DNA from: Chitinophagaceae bacterium IBVUCB1
Lineage (GTDB): Bacteria; Bacteroidota; Bacteroidia; Chitinophagales; Chitinophagaceae
Direction of reading: 5' to 3'
Length of the DNA stretch: 64,000 bases
Assembly: GCA_002127285.1 (NCBI GenBank)
Contig: NFUW01000002.1
Coordinates: forward strand, 706,744-770,743
The notes under the pieces are model-generated. The model was not told the origin of the DNA. It searched no databases and was given only the letters and a program-made list of their open reading frames with translations. The position numbers and the translations under genes were made by a program. Below are positions 25,933 to 34,211 of this stretch, in pieces (positions within the stretch are counted from its first letter, which is position 1; every line of letters starts with the position of its first letter).

Positions 25933-26979
25933 ATGAGCGAAGAACGTACAGATATAGCCAGCCTCGGAGAGTTTGGGCTGATAGAGCATCTTACCAAAAA
26001 CAATGAAACAAGAAATGCCGGCACTTTGCTGGGTGTAGGTGATGATGCAGCCGTGATAGACCAATTTGGCAGGCAAACGGTGATAACGACTGATATGTTG
26101 ATAGAGGGCATACATTTTGACTTGATGTACACTCCTCTAAAACATCTTGGCTACAAAGCAATAGCTGTTAATCTGTCCGACATCTACGCCATGTTTGCAA
26201 CCCCTACACATATCACAGTTAGCTTGGGCATTTCTAACAGGTTCTCGGTAGAGGCATTGGATGAACTGTATGAAGGCATCTATGCAGCTTGCAACAGATA
26301 CAATGTTGATTTGATTGGCGGTGATACTTGTAGTTCGCAAAAAGGATTGGTGATAAGCATAACAGCCATAGGCGAAGTAGCACCAGATAAGTATATAACT
26401 CGTAGCGGAGCACAAAAAGGCGATTTACTTTGTGTATCGGGCGATTTAGGAGCCGCATATATTGGCTTACAATTATTAGAGAGGGAGAAGAAAATATTTG
26501 TAGAAAGCCCCAATGTGCAACCCGACCTGCAAAATAAAACCTACACTATAGGGCGCATCTTAAAACCTGAACCAAGAGCAGACATTGTAAGCTGGCTGCA
26601 AGAAAAAGAAATTGTACCCACATCTATGATAGATGTGAGCGACGGGCTAAGCTCTGAAATACTGCACATTTGTAAAAACAGCCAATTGGGATGCGTATTG
26701 TATGAGGAAAAAATACCCATACACAATGAAACTAAGGAAACAGCATTAGAGTTTAACATAGACCCTACTACTTGCGCATTGAGCGGTGGTGAAGATTATG
26801 AATTGCTATTCACCATCAACCAGCAAGACTATGAAAAAATAACCATGAGCGAAAAAATAAGCGTGATAGGATACATGACGGATGCAGGAGAAGGGGCTAA
26901 ACTGCATACTAAAGGTGGCAACAGCCATACGCTGATAGCACAGGGATGGAATGCTTTTGCAACAGAAAAAAAGCATTAA
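25933..26979 (+). CDS. thiL: Thiamine-monophosphate kinase
   Basis: A 348-aa AIR synthase-like kinase that makes thiamine diphosphate from the monophosphate. Motifs include GVGDDAAVI (36-44), TTDMLIEGIHFDL, VNLSDIYAMFATP, GGDTCSS and ALSGGEDYELLFT. Full length. It is the third gene of the tolC-suhB-thiL cluster. No TPP riboswitch precedes it. Confidence 0.94.
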   Translation: MSEERTDIASLGEFGLIEHLTKNNETRNAGTLLGVGDDAAVIDQFGRQTVITTDMLIEGIHFDLMYTPLKHLGYKAIAVNLSDIYAMFATPTHITVSLGISNRFSVEALDELYEGIYAACNRYNVDLIGGDTCSSQKGLVISITAIGEVAPDKYITRSGAQKGDLLCVSGDLGAAYIGLQLLEREKKIFVESPNVQPDLQNKTYTIGRILKPEPRADIVSWLQEKEIVPTSMIDVSDGLSSEILHICKNSQLGCVLYEEKIPIHNETKETALEFNIDPTTCALSGGEDYELLFTINQQDYEKITMSEKISVIGYMTDAGEGAKLHTKGGNSHTLIAQGWNAFATEKKH

Positions 26980-27036
26980 TCTCTATTAATCGTCAAATAT
27001 TTTTGTATTTTGGCGTAAATAAACATTTGTTCTAGC

Positions 27037-27537
27037 ATGAAGCTCTGGAAACATATTATCATTTCTGCATCTGCGTTTTTAGCTATATCTACCACAATGC
27101 TCTACACATCGTGCAAAGACGATGCCTGTCTGAAACTGAAGTGCAGAAACGGCGGTACTTGTGCTGATAATTTCTGTAAATGCCCGTCGGGCTACGAAGG
27201 CACACAATGCGAAAATAAAGCTGCCGACAGGTATATTGGTATGTATTTGGGTATTACTAAAATAAATAATGAGCCCCCATTTTCGGATACTATTTATATA
27301 GATTTAAAAGCGTATCCTGCTAACGTAATGATAAGAAGAGTAAGCAGATTTACAGATAGCCTATACGGCACTATCACACCTAATAATGCTATCAACATTA
27401 AGAATGTTGACGCTGTTTATGGCAACAGAGAAATCAATATTAATTTAAACGATAATACACAGAAATTAACATTTCAGTCAATCGAGACTTTAAATGGAGA
27501 TATACGCACTACTTCATTTACCGGGTCAAAGAAATAA
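27037..27537 (+). CDS. Lipoprotein with one EGF-like domain
   Basis: A 166-aa protein with a lipobox MLYTSC (C26), followed directly by a six-cysteine EGF-like module (C31 to C58: RNGGTC, CKCPSGYEGTQC). The remaining 100 residues form a beta-rich domain of unknown type, with YIGMYLG at the start. EGF modules of this kind occur on Bacteroidota surface lipoproteins and mediate binding in other settings. The gene is monocistronic, with a strong terminator after it. Confidence 0.85.
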   Translation: MKLWKHIIISASAFLAISTTMLYTSCKDDACLKLKCRNGGTCADNFCKCPSGYEGTQCENKAADRYIGMYLGITKINNEPPFSDTIYIDLKAYPANVMIRRVSRFTDSLYGTITPNNAINIKNVDAVYGNREININLNDNTQKLTFQSIETLNGDIRTTSFTGSKK

Positions 27538-27561
27538 TTACCACATTTATATATTGCATTA

Positions 27562-27588
27562 AGCAGGGAATATTTCCCTGCTTTTTTA
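27562..27588 (+). terminator. Terminator after the EGF-like lipoprotein gene
   Basis: GCAGGGAA (27563-27570) pairs with TTCCCTGC (27574-27581), followed by six T. Confidence 0.85.
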
Positions 27589-27618
27589 TTGAGGTTAGTT
27601 TTTAATGTAAATTGCGTT

Positions 27619-28527
27619 ATGTCTATTATTGTAAATACAGTATCAAAAATATACGATAAACAATACGCCGTTGACAATATCAGTTTTGAACTGAAAAAAG
27701 GCGAGATAGTTGGCTTTTTAGGTCCAAATGGCGCTGGGAAGTCTACTACAATGAAAATGATTTGCGGTTACTTACCGGCTACAAACGGAAGCATAATAGT
27801 ATGTGGCAGTGATGTGCAGGATAAGCCAATGGACGTAAAACGCAATATTGGATATTTACCTGAAGCAAATCCGTTGTATTATGATATGTATGTACGCGAG
27901 TATCTGGAAATGAGCGCAGGCATTCATGGTATAAAAAATGTAAAAAATCGTATCGAAGAGATGATAACACTTACCGGTTTGACAAAAGAGGCACATAAAA
28001 AAATCGGTATGTTGTCAAAAGGCTACAAGCAACGTGTAGGTTTGGCGCAAGCTATGCTGCATAATCCTGATGTATTGATTCTTGATGAACCAACTACAGG
28101 CTTAGACCCCAATCAAATTATAGAAATCAGAGAATTGATAACGCGCATCGGAAAGGAAAAGACTGTGTTACTTTCTACTCATATCATGCAGGAAGTACAG
28201 GCAATGTGCAGCAGAGTAATCATCATCAATAGTGGAAAAATTGTAGCAGATGATGCGATAGAAAAAATACAGCAAAGCAACAAAAAACAAGATGTGTTAA
28301 TTGTAACCTTCGATAAACAGCCGGCTGCTGATTTGTTCAATTCTTTAAAACATAAAAAACGTTATGAGTTATTGCAGAATGGCATCAAAATATACACTGA
28401 TAATCCTGATGCTTTGCGTAAAGAAGTAATGCAACTTGCATTAGATAATAATATAAACATTAATACAATGAATACGGAAACATTGTCTTTGGAAGATGTT
28501 TTCAGATCACTTACTGCAAATAATTAG
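27619..28527 (+). CDS. ABC transporter ATP-binding protein, GldA-like
   Basis: A 302-aa ATPase from ATG 27619, where the family N-terminus begins (MSIIVNTVSKIYDKQ). Walker A is GPNGAGKST (35-43), the signature LSKGYKQRVGLAQA, and Walker B DVLILDEPTTGLDPNQ. Length and the SIIV...SK.Y N-terminus resemble GldA, which with GldF and GldG supports gliding and protein secretion in Bacteroidota. No gldF/gldG permease gene is adjacent, so a general ABC-2 ATPase is an alternative. A small gene of unknown function follows after 2 nt. Confidence 0.8.
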   Translation: MSIIVNTVSKIYDKQYAVDNISFELKKGEIVGFLGPNGAGKSTTMKMICGYLPATNGSIIVCGSDVQDKPMDVKRNIGYLPEANPLYYDMYVREYLEMSAGIHGIKNVKNRIEEMITLTGLTKEAHKKIGMLSKGYKQRVGLAQAMLHNPDVLILDEPTTGLDPNQIIEIRELITRIGKEKTVLLSTHIMQEVQAMCSRVIIINSGKIVADDAIEKIQQSNKKQDVLIVTFDKQPAADLFNSLKHKKRYELLQNGIKIYTDNPDALRKEVMQLALDNNININTMNTETLSLEDVFRSLTANN

Positions 28528-28529
28528 GA

Positions 28530-28979
28530 ATGCAACGCGTCAGGACATTGTTACAGAAAATAGCAGATTTATCTAAGGCAGATGATAATGCCACGCTAAT
28601 TGATATTGACCTAATGATGGATTATACAAGAGTTGTATATGCTGACCTTGTAGAACTACGTTCTCGTGTAGCCTTTAATAATAATCTGCCAAATTTTAAC
28701 ATTAAAGAAAGAGAAAAGACAGCAGAACCCACAAATCAAATTGAAAAAAAATCTATTAGAGCAACTTTAGAGAAACAAATCGGTGTTAACGATAAATACC
28801 TTTTTATCAGCGAGTTGTTCGGCAACGATACACAATTATATGAAAACACAATACAAACCCTTAACAGTTTTGATAATTATACACAAGCAGAAAATTGGTT
28901 AAAGTCAAAATTTGACTGGCAGGAAGAAGATGAAAATGCACAAGCATTTTCATCATTGTTGCTCAGGCATTACAGTTAG
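28530..28979 (+). CDS. Conserved hypothetical protein, Bacteroidota-type
   Basis: A 149-aa soluble acidic protein. The C-terminal 75 residues contain LEKQIGVNDKYLFISELFG, DTQLYENTIQTLNSFDNY and WLKSKFDWQEED. I recall this pattern (IGxNDRFxFxxELFxG...) from unnamed proteins of Bacteroidota. The function is unknown. It starts 2 nt after the GldA-like gene and is probably cotranscribed, so it might act with that transporter. Confidence 0.75.
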   Translation: MQRVRTLLQKIADLSKADDNATLIDIDLMMDYTRVVYADLVELRSRVAFNNNLPNFNIKEREKTAEPTNQIEKKSIRATLEKQIGVNDKYLFISELFGNDTQLYENTIQTLNSFDNYTQAENWLKSKFDWQEEDENAQAFSSLLLRHYS

Positions 28980-28981
28980 TA

Positions 28982-29743
28982 TTATTCAAAGAATATTTCT
29001 TCAGACTTTTTCTTGAATACTGGAATATACCATCCTGCTCTGATGCCAAATAAAATATCTATTCTAGCCTTATCATCTGTCCGCATTACATCGTATAGAT
29101 AATCTCTCCTTCCCTTTGTAAAACCTGCAGCAATATCAAGTCCGATATTAAAGTTAACTATCCCATTGTTTGCGAAGTAAACGTACCCCACATATTGTTC
29201 TACAAATAGGCCATTAACTAATCTGTCGTATCCTTTTTTCATAGTTTTACTTACCTGAGGTGTAGATTGTGTCCTATCGAAGATATTGATTTTATGCTGC
29301 ATAAAACCGAGAGTTGTAAGCAATAAAACACCATTATCACTGTTCTTATTACCTAAATTAATAATTTTACCCCCTTGTATGCCAACCATATAACCACGCT
29401 GAAATGTGCCTACCCCAATTCTTTGTCCATCTTGGGCTATAATCTGTCCATTAGCATCTTTCAGGTTTATCATTAATGAGTCTTCCTTGATATTGCTTCC
29501 TAATATGAAGTCGAAATTAATGCCGAATAACCAGTTCTTAGTAGTTTTATATGATATGTTGCCTCCTACTCTATAGCTGGTACCATAGCGTTTTGCCATA
29601 TCTGCAGCAGGAAAATCCAAGCTACCATTTACACCTATAATCAGACCTTTTCTGGCAGCTTTTTTTGTTGTGCCAAACAACTCGTCTTGGCCGTTTGCAT
29701 TTAACGATAACAATAATACTAGAATGACGATTGTTAACCTCAT
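28982..29743 (-). CDS. Outer-membrane beta-barrel-like protein
   Basis: A 253-aa protein with a signal peptide (MRLTIVILVLLLSLNANGQ) and amphipathic beta strands ending in aromatic residues, e.g. RVGGNISYKTTKNWLFGINF and FNIGLDIAAGF. The last segment RAGWYIPVF is typical of small Bacteroidota barrels. No enzymatic motif is seen. It converges on the small hypothetical gene, 2 nt from its stop. Confidence 0.75.
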   Translation of the reverse strand: MRLTIVILVLLLSLNANGQDELFGTTKKAARKGLIIGVNGSLDFPAADMAKRYGTSYRVGGNISYKTTKNWLFGINFDFILGSNIKEDSLMINLKDANGQIIAQDGQRIGVGTFQRGYMVGIQGGKIINLGNKNSDNGVLLLTTLGFMQHKINIFDRTQSTPQVSKTMKKGYDRLVNGLFVEQYVGYVYFANNGIVNFNIGLDIAAGFTKGRRDYLYDVMRTDDKARIDILFGIRAGWYIPVFKKKSEEIFFE

Positions 29744-29831
29744 ATAACTTAATATATTGGTGAAGATACTGGAAACTGCTTAAATACTTGTTAGTAAAAA
29801 GTAAAAGAAGCTGATGGTATGACTAATATAC

Positions 29832-29862
29832 TTTGATGAATGGCTGCTAAGGCGTAGGTTTG
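29832..29862 (+). promoter_or_regulatory. Full promoter for the aminotransferase-rfbC pair
   Basis: TTTG (29832-29835), 19 nt, then TAGGTTTG (29855-29862). Both elements match the Bacteroidota consensus. The ATG lies 18 nt further on. Confidence 0.7.
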
Positions 29863-29880
29863 CACTCCGAAAAGTATTAT

Positions 29881-31020
29881 ATGTTCAATTTGCAAATGGT
29901 TGACCTGAAGCGTCAATATGAAAAGATAAAACCTGAAGTAGATGCTGCAATTCAAAATGTACTGAACACAACTGCGTTTATAGGTGGTGCAGATGTTCAG
30001 GAATTTGGCAAAGAAATAGCCAATTACCTTGGCGTAAAGTATGCTATACCTTGTGCAAATGGCACCGATGCATTGCAAATTGCTCTGATGGCACTGGATG
30101 TAAAACCAGGAGACGAGGTAATTACTACATCGTTTACATATATTGCGACTGTTGAGGTGATGGCATTGCTTCGTTTGAAACCCATATTTGTAGATGTAGA
30201 TGCAAATACATTTACCATGAATATAGAAGCACTGAAAAAAGCCATAACATCTAATACGAAGGCTATAGTGCCTGTACATTTATACGGCCAGAGTGCTAAT
30301 ATGGAATCCGTATTAGCAGTTGCCAATGAACATAATATACCAGTAATAGAAGACAATGCCCAGGCTATTGGTGGCAGTTATACATTTAGTAATGGCACCA
30401 CGGTAAAGAATGGTGCTATGGGACTTATAAGCTGCACCTCGTTTTTTCCATCAAAAAATCTGGGATGTTATGGCGATGGCGGTGCTATGTTTACAAACGA
30501 TGATGCACTGGCAGAAAAATTAAAAATGATTGCCAATCACGGGCAAAAAGTACGCTACTATCACGAAATGGTAGGTTGCAATAGCAGGTTAGACAGCATA
30601 CAAGCGGCTGTATTGCGCATCAAACTGAAACATCTGGATGAATATTGTAATGCCCGCCGTGCGGTAGCTGATTACTATGACAATGCATTTAAAAGTAACC
30701 CACATATAACCACTCCTTACCGTGCACCTTATAGCAAGCACGTCTTTCATCAATATACATTGCAGCTAAAAGGTGTAAACAGAGATGATGTGCAAACAAA
30801 GCTTGTAGAACGCAAAATACCAAGTATGATATACTACCCGGTACCTTGCCACAAACAAAATATGCTGAAAGAATTTGGCGGAGCTGATTTTGTACTGCCT
30901 GTAACAGATATGCTGCAAGACTGTGTGATATCACTGCCAATACATACCGAGTTTACGACTGAAGAACTGAATTATATTACTACTAACTTTCTGGAAGTAA
31001 TAGCACAATTGGCTAAATAA
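29881..31020 (+). CDS. DegT/DnrJ/EryC1/StrS family sugar aminotransferase
   Basis: A 379-aa PLP enzyme that aminates nucleotide-linked keto sugars. The PLP lysine is K192 in SFFPSKNLGCYGDGG, with ANGTDALQIAL (59-69) and PVHLYGQSANM (131-141). ATG at 29881 is chosen: an upstream TTG would overlap the -7 box. It is followed by rfbC, with overlapping stop and start (TAATG). Together they suggest an amino-sugar for surface polysaccharide, though the other pathway genes are missing here. Confidence 0.93.
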   Translation: MFNLQMVDLKRQYEKIKPEVDAAIQNVLNTTAFIGGADVQEFGKEIANYLGVKYAIPCANGTDALQIALMALDVKPGDEVITTSFTYIATVEVMALLRLKPIFVDVDANTFTMNIEALKKAITSNTKAIVPVHLYGQSANMESVLAVANEHNIPVIEDNAQAIGGSYTFSNGTTVKNGAMGLISCTSFFPSKNLGCYGDGGAMFTNDDALAEKLKMIANHGQKVRYYHEMVGCNSRLDSIQAAVLRIKLKHLDEYCNARRAVADYYDNAFKSNPHITTPYRAPYSKHVFHQYTLQLKGVNRDDVQTKLVERKIPSMIYYPVPCHKQNMLKEFGGADFVLPVTDMLQDCVISLPIHTEFTTEELNYITTNFLEVIAQLAK

Positions 31021-31571
31021 TGAATGTAATAAAAACGCCCATCGAGGGCTTGCTGATACTTGAACCACGCGTATTTAATGACGACAGGGGTTATTTTTAC
31101 GAAAGTTATAACGCCAAAACACTAGAAGCTGCGATTGGCTACGCCATTCCTTTTGTACAAGATAATCAGGCGCGTTCTACCAAGAATGTTTTACGTGGGC
31201 TTCACTACCAAAACGCCCCGAGTGCACAAACAAAACTAATTCGTGCGCTGGAAGGTGCTATTTGGGATGTTGTTGTCGATTTGAGGAAAGACAGTCCTAC
31301 ATTCGGGCAATGGTATGGTGTTGAATTATCTTCAGATAATAAATTACAATTTCTTATTCCTAAAGGATTTGCGCATGGCTATTCCGTATTAACGGATACT
31401 GCTGAAGTATTTTATAAATGTGATGATTTTTATAACAAGACTGCAGAAGGCGGACTTAGCTATGCCGATAGCACATTGGGTATTGATTGGAAAATTGACT
31501 TGAAAGATGCGATTGTTTCGGAAAAAGACTTGGCACAACCTACACTAAAAGATGCCGTATATCACTTCTAA
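31020..31571 (+). CDS. rfbC: dTDP-4-dehydrorhamnose 3,5-epimerase
   Basis: A 183-aa cupin-fold epimerase. The catalytic histidine is H62 (VLRGLHYQ) and a partner tyrosine lies in EVFYKCDDFY. IPKGFAHGYSVLTDTA is also conserved. rfbA, rfbB and rfbD are not in the window, and the upstream gene is a sugar aminotransferase. The product could thus serve rhamnose or an amino-deoxysugar. The start overlaps the stop of the aminotransferase gene. Confidence 0.92.
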   Translation: MNVIKTPIEGLLILEPRVFNDDRGYFYESYNAKTLEAAIGYAIPFVQDNQARSTKNVLRGLHYQNAPSAQTKLIRALEGAIWDVVVDLRKDSPTFGQWYGVELSSDNKLQFLIPKGFAHGYSVLTDTAEVFYKCDDFYNKTAEGGLSYADSTLGIDWKIDLKDAIVSEKDLAQPTLKDAVYHF

Positions 31572-31576
31572 ATAAC

Positions 31577-31606
31577 AAAGCCCCAATGATGGGGCTTTCT
31601 CTTTTC
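31577..31606. terminator. Terminator after rfbC
   Basis: AAAGCCCC (31577-31584) pairs with GGGGCTTT (31591-31598), then a T-rich tail. It ends at the stop of the converging YajQ gene and may serve both strands. Confidence 0.85.
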
Positions 31607-32098
31607 TTATGATTTCATATTAACGAACTGCAAAGGAATATCAAGACTTGACGAACGGCAGAGTTGAATAACATCCTGCAAATCGTCAATCTTCTTGCCT
31701 GTAACACGAATAATGTCGTCCATATTGGCAGGCTGTACTTTAGAACCGCTGTCTTTTATTAGTTTCACTATTTTCTTAGCCATATCCTTATCAATTCCAT
31801 TCTTTACGGGTATCGTCTTCTTTATGTATTTGCCCGATGGTGTAGCCTCTTTACTCATATCAAAACTATTGGCCTCCAATCCCTGACGCATAGACTTTGT
31901 AATCAGTATATCCTCTACCTGCTTAAGCTGCATATCGCTCTCAACCTCTACATTCACAATCATGTCTTTTTTATTCAATTCTACAGACACATGAGAACCT
32001 TTAAAATCGTAGCGGTTATCAATTTCTTTCTTTGCTATGTTGATGGCATTATCCAGCGTTTGTAAATCTACCTTGCTGGCTATATCAAATGATGGCAT
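31607..32098 (-). CDS. YajQ family nucleotide-binding protein
   Basis: A 163-aa protein of usual family length, starting PSFDIASKVDLQTLDNAI and containing YDFKGS (two features shared by YajQ proteins) and the C-terminal VTGKKIDDLQ. Some members bind cyclic di-GMP; the role in Bacteroidota is unclear. It follows the ABC-F gene on the same strand with a 60-nt gap. Confidence 0.93.
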   Translation of the reverse strand: MPSFDIASKVDLQTLDNAINIAKKEIDNRYDFKGSHVSVELNKKDMIVNVEVESDMQLKQVEDILITKSMRQGLEANSFDMSKEATPSGKYIKKTIPVKNGIDKDMAKKIVKLIKDSGSKVQPANMDDIIRVTGKKIDDLQDVIQLCRSSSLDIPLQFVNMKS

Positions 32099-32158
32099 AC
32101 TAGTTAGTTTTGGCTTGTAAAGATAATATTATATAAAAGCGAATGCAATAATAGCGTA

Positions 32159-34102
32159 CTACCCTATTTTTTCTTCTAATTCCAATACTGTTTCAAAAAC
32201 CTTATCGTATTCTTTGCTAAGTGTTTCTATCTGCTGTGTATGCTGCTTGTATTTTGCATCTAGTTCGGTAAACTTATTCTTATCAGCATACACTTCTGGA
32301 TTAGATAGCTCGGCTTCAATTGCTGCTTTTTCCGTGTTTAGTATATTCAATTGTTCTTCCAGTTTCTGAAACTGCTTCTGTTGTTTCTGATGTTCTTTTC
32401 TTAATTCCCTTAGTTCATTATCATTCTTAGCAGGTTTAGGTTGCTCTATTGGTTTTTCTACTTTCTTTTCTACTACAGGTGCAGCTTGTTTCATGCGTTT
32501 TTCACGGTCTTGCATAAAAGTTACCCATTCATCGTAGCTGCCTGCAAATTCTTTTATCTGCCCATCTTCTATCCACCATATTTTATTGGCTGTTTCTTTG
32601 ATAAAATAGCGGTCGTGAGATACGAGTATCAGTGTTCCCTCATATTTATTCAATGCCTCTATCAGCATCTCTACCGATTGCATATCAAGGTGGTTGGTAG
32701 GCTCATCCAGCATCAGGAAGTTGCCCTTCATAGCAATTGTTTTGGCAAGAGCTACCCTTGCCTTCTCTCCACCCGACAGCACTTTTATCTTTTTAAACAC
32801 ATCATCGCCGCTGAACAGGAAGCAACCCAATAGTTGGCGTAATTCCAGTTCCGTTTTGCCGGTACCTGCCTGCTTCAGTTCATCTAATATTTCATTTTCT
32901 ACATTCAGCGATTCTAACTGGTGCTGAGCATAAAAACTTTCTTCTACATTATGCCCGCCTTTTCGTTCTCCTTCAACAGGCTCAGTACCAGCAATTATCC
33001 TTAGTAGTGTAGATTTGCCCTTACCATTCGCACCAATCAATGCAATCTTATCGCCACGCAATATTTCTCCACCCGCTTTTTCGAGGATGGTTAATTGACC
33101 GAAGCGCTTGGTTACATCTTTTAGCGTGCAGATGATTTTGCCGGGTTGTACAGCTACATCAAAGTTGATATTCATAACAGGAACTGTACCATCGGGCGAC
33201 TCTATTCGTTCCAATTTATCCAGTTTCTTCATGGCACTCTGCGCCTGCGCAGCTTTGCTTGCTTTTGCCTTAAATCGTTCTATAAAACGTTCCTGCTGGC
33301 GTATATAGTCTTGCTGATTTTCAAAAGCACGTTGCTGCAACTCCATTCGCTCTACTTTTTCTTTTTGATAGAACGAATAATTGCCACTGTATTGATGCAA
33401 ATCTTGTTGCCATACTTCTACAATCTTTGTAACCATACGGTCAAGAAAATAGCGGTCGTGCGAAACGATAACCACACTACCGGGATAGCTTATCAGGTAT
33501 CTTTCCAACCATTCAATAGATGGCAGGTCGAGGTGGTTGGTAGGCTCATCGAGCAGCAGCAAATCAGGTGCCTGCAACATCATTTTTGCCAATAACACAC
33601 GCATACGCCAGCCGCCGCTGAACTGGTTATATGGGCGTTGTAAATCTTCTGTAGAAAACCCCAATCCTTCTAACACCTCTGCACTGCGATGCTCCATTTC
33701 ATATCCGCTTGCTACTTCAAAATCGTGCAGGGCATGGCTGTATTCGTCCAATAAATCTGCATCATCGGGTTTGGTTTCCAATTCTTTGATGAGGCGTTGC
33801 ATATCTTTTTCTATCTCATGCGCACGCTCAAAAGCCGTCATGGCAACAGAAAGAATTGAATTATCGGTTGAAAAGCTCAATAAATCCTGATTGAAGAACC
33901 CGATGCTTACATCTTTAGGTTTGTTTATTGTACCTGCGTTGGGCGTGTATTCCCGTGTCATAAGCCTTAACAGGGTAGATTTACCTACACCATTACTGCC
34001 AACCAAACCAATACGTTCGCCCGTTCCTATCTGCCAGCTGGCATCTTCCAGTATCGTCCTTGAACCGAAATGAAATGAAATATTTTGTAATGCGATTAAC
34101 AT
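32159..34102 (-). CDS. ABC-F family ATPase
   Basis: A 647-aa soluble protein with two ABC domains. Walker A motifs are GSNGVGKST (36-44) and GANGKGKST; signatures are FSGGWRMR and LSGGEKARVALAK. An inter-domain linker of charged helices (about 235-295) and a C-terminal coiled coil (about 545-645) follow. ABC-F proteins act on the ribosome E site, in translation control or drug protection. It is most like the general Uup/YdiF-type group. A -7 box lies 7 nt before the ATG. Confidence 0.93.
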   Translation of the reverse strand: MLIALQNISFHFGSRTILEDASWQIGTGERIGLVGSNGVGKSTLLRLMTREYTPNAGTINKPKDVSIGFFNQDLLSFSTDNSILSVAMTAFERAHEIEKDMQRLIKELETKPDDADLLDEYSHALHDFEVASGYEMEHRSAEVLEGLGFSTEDLQRPYNQFSGGWRMRVLLAKMMLQAPDLLLLDEPTNHLDLPSIEWLERYLISYPGSVVIVSHDRYFLDRMVTKIVEVWQQDLHQYSGNYSFYQKEKVERMELQQRAFENQQDYIRQQERFIERFKAKASKAAQAQSAMKKLDKLERIESPDGTVPVMNINFDVAVQPGKIICTLKDVTKRFGQLTILEKAGGEILRGDKIALIGANGKGKSTLLRIIAGTEPVEGERKGGHNVEESFYAQHQLESLNVENEILDELKQAGTGKTELELRQLLGCFLFSGDDVFKKIKVLSGGEKARVALAKTIAMKGNFLMLDEPTNHLDMQSVEMLIEALNKYEGTLILVSHDRYFIKETANKIWWIEDGQIKEFAGSYDEWVTFMQDREKRMKQAAPVVEKKVEKPIEQPKPAKNDNELRELRKEHQKQQKQFQKLEEQLNILNTEKAAIEAELSNPEVYADKNKFTELDAKYKQHTQQIETLSKEYDKVFETVLELEEKIG

Positions 34103-34109
34103 AAGCCAA

Positions 34110-34117
34110 CAAATTTA
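34110..34117 (-). promoter_or_regulatory. -7 box TAAATTTG abutting the ABC-F start
   Basis: Minus-strand exact TAnnTTTG, 7 nt from the ATG at 34102. A leaderless transcript is expected if used. Confidence 0.5.
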
Positions 34118-34211
34118 CGACAGATACGTTTAGCATTAAAGCATACCTTAATTTTACATCTATTTTAGAAAAAGGCTTAAAGACGAATTCAATTAACTCC
34201 CCCCAATTTTT

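Noticed and set aside
25933-26979. TPP riboswitch before thiL
   Set aside because: thiL begins 6 nt after the upstream gene, leaving no room, and no TPP-box sequence is seen near the start of the cluster.
29881-31571. dTDP-rhamnose operon
   Set aside because: Only rfbC is present; the partner is a sugar aminotransferase and rfbA, rfbB and rfbD are absent.
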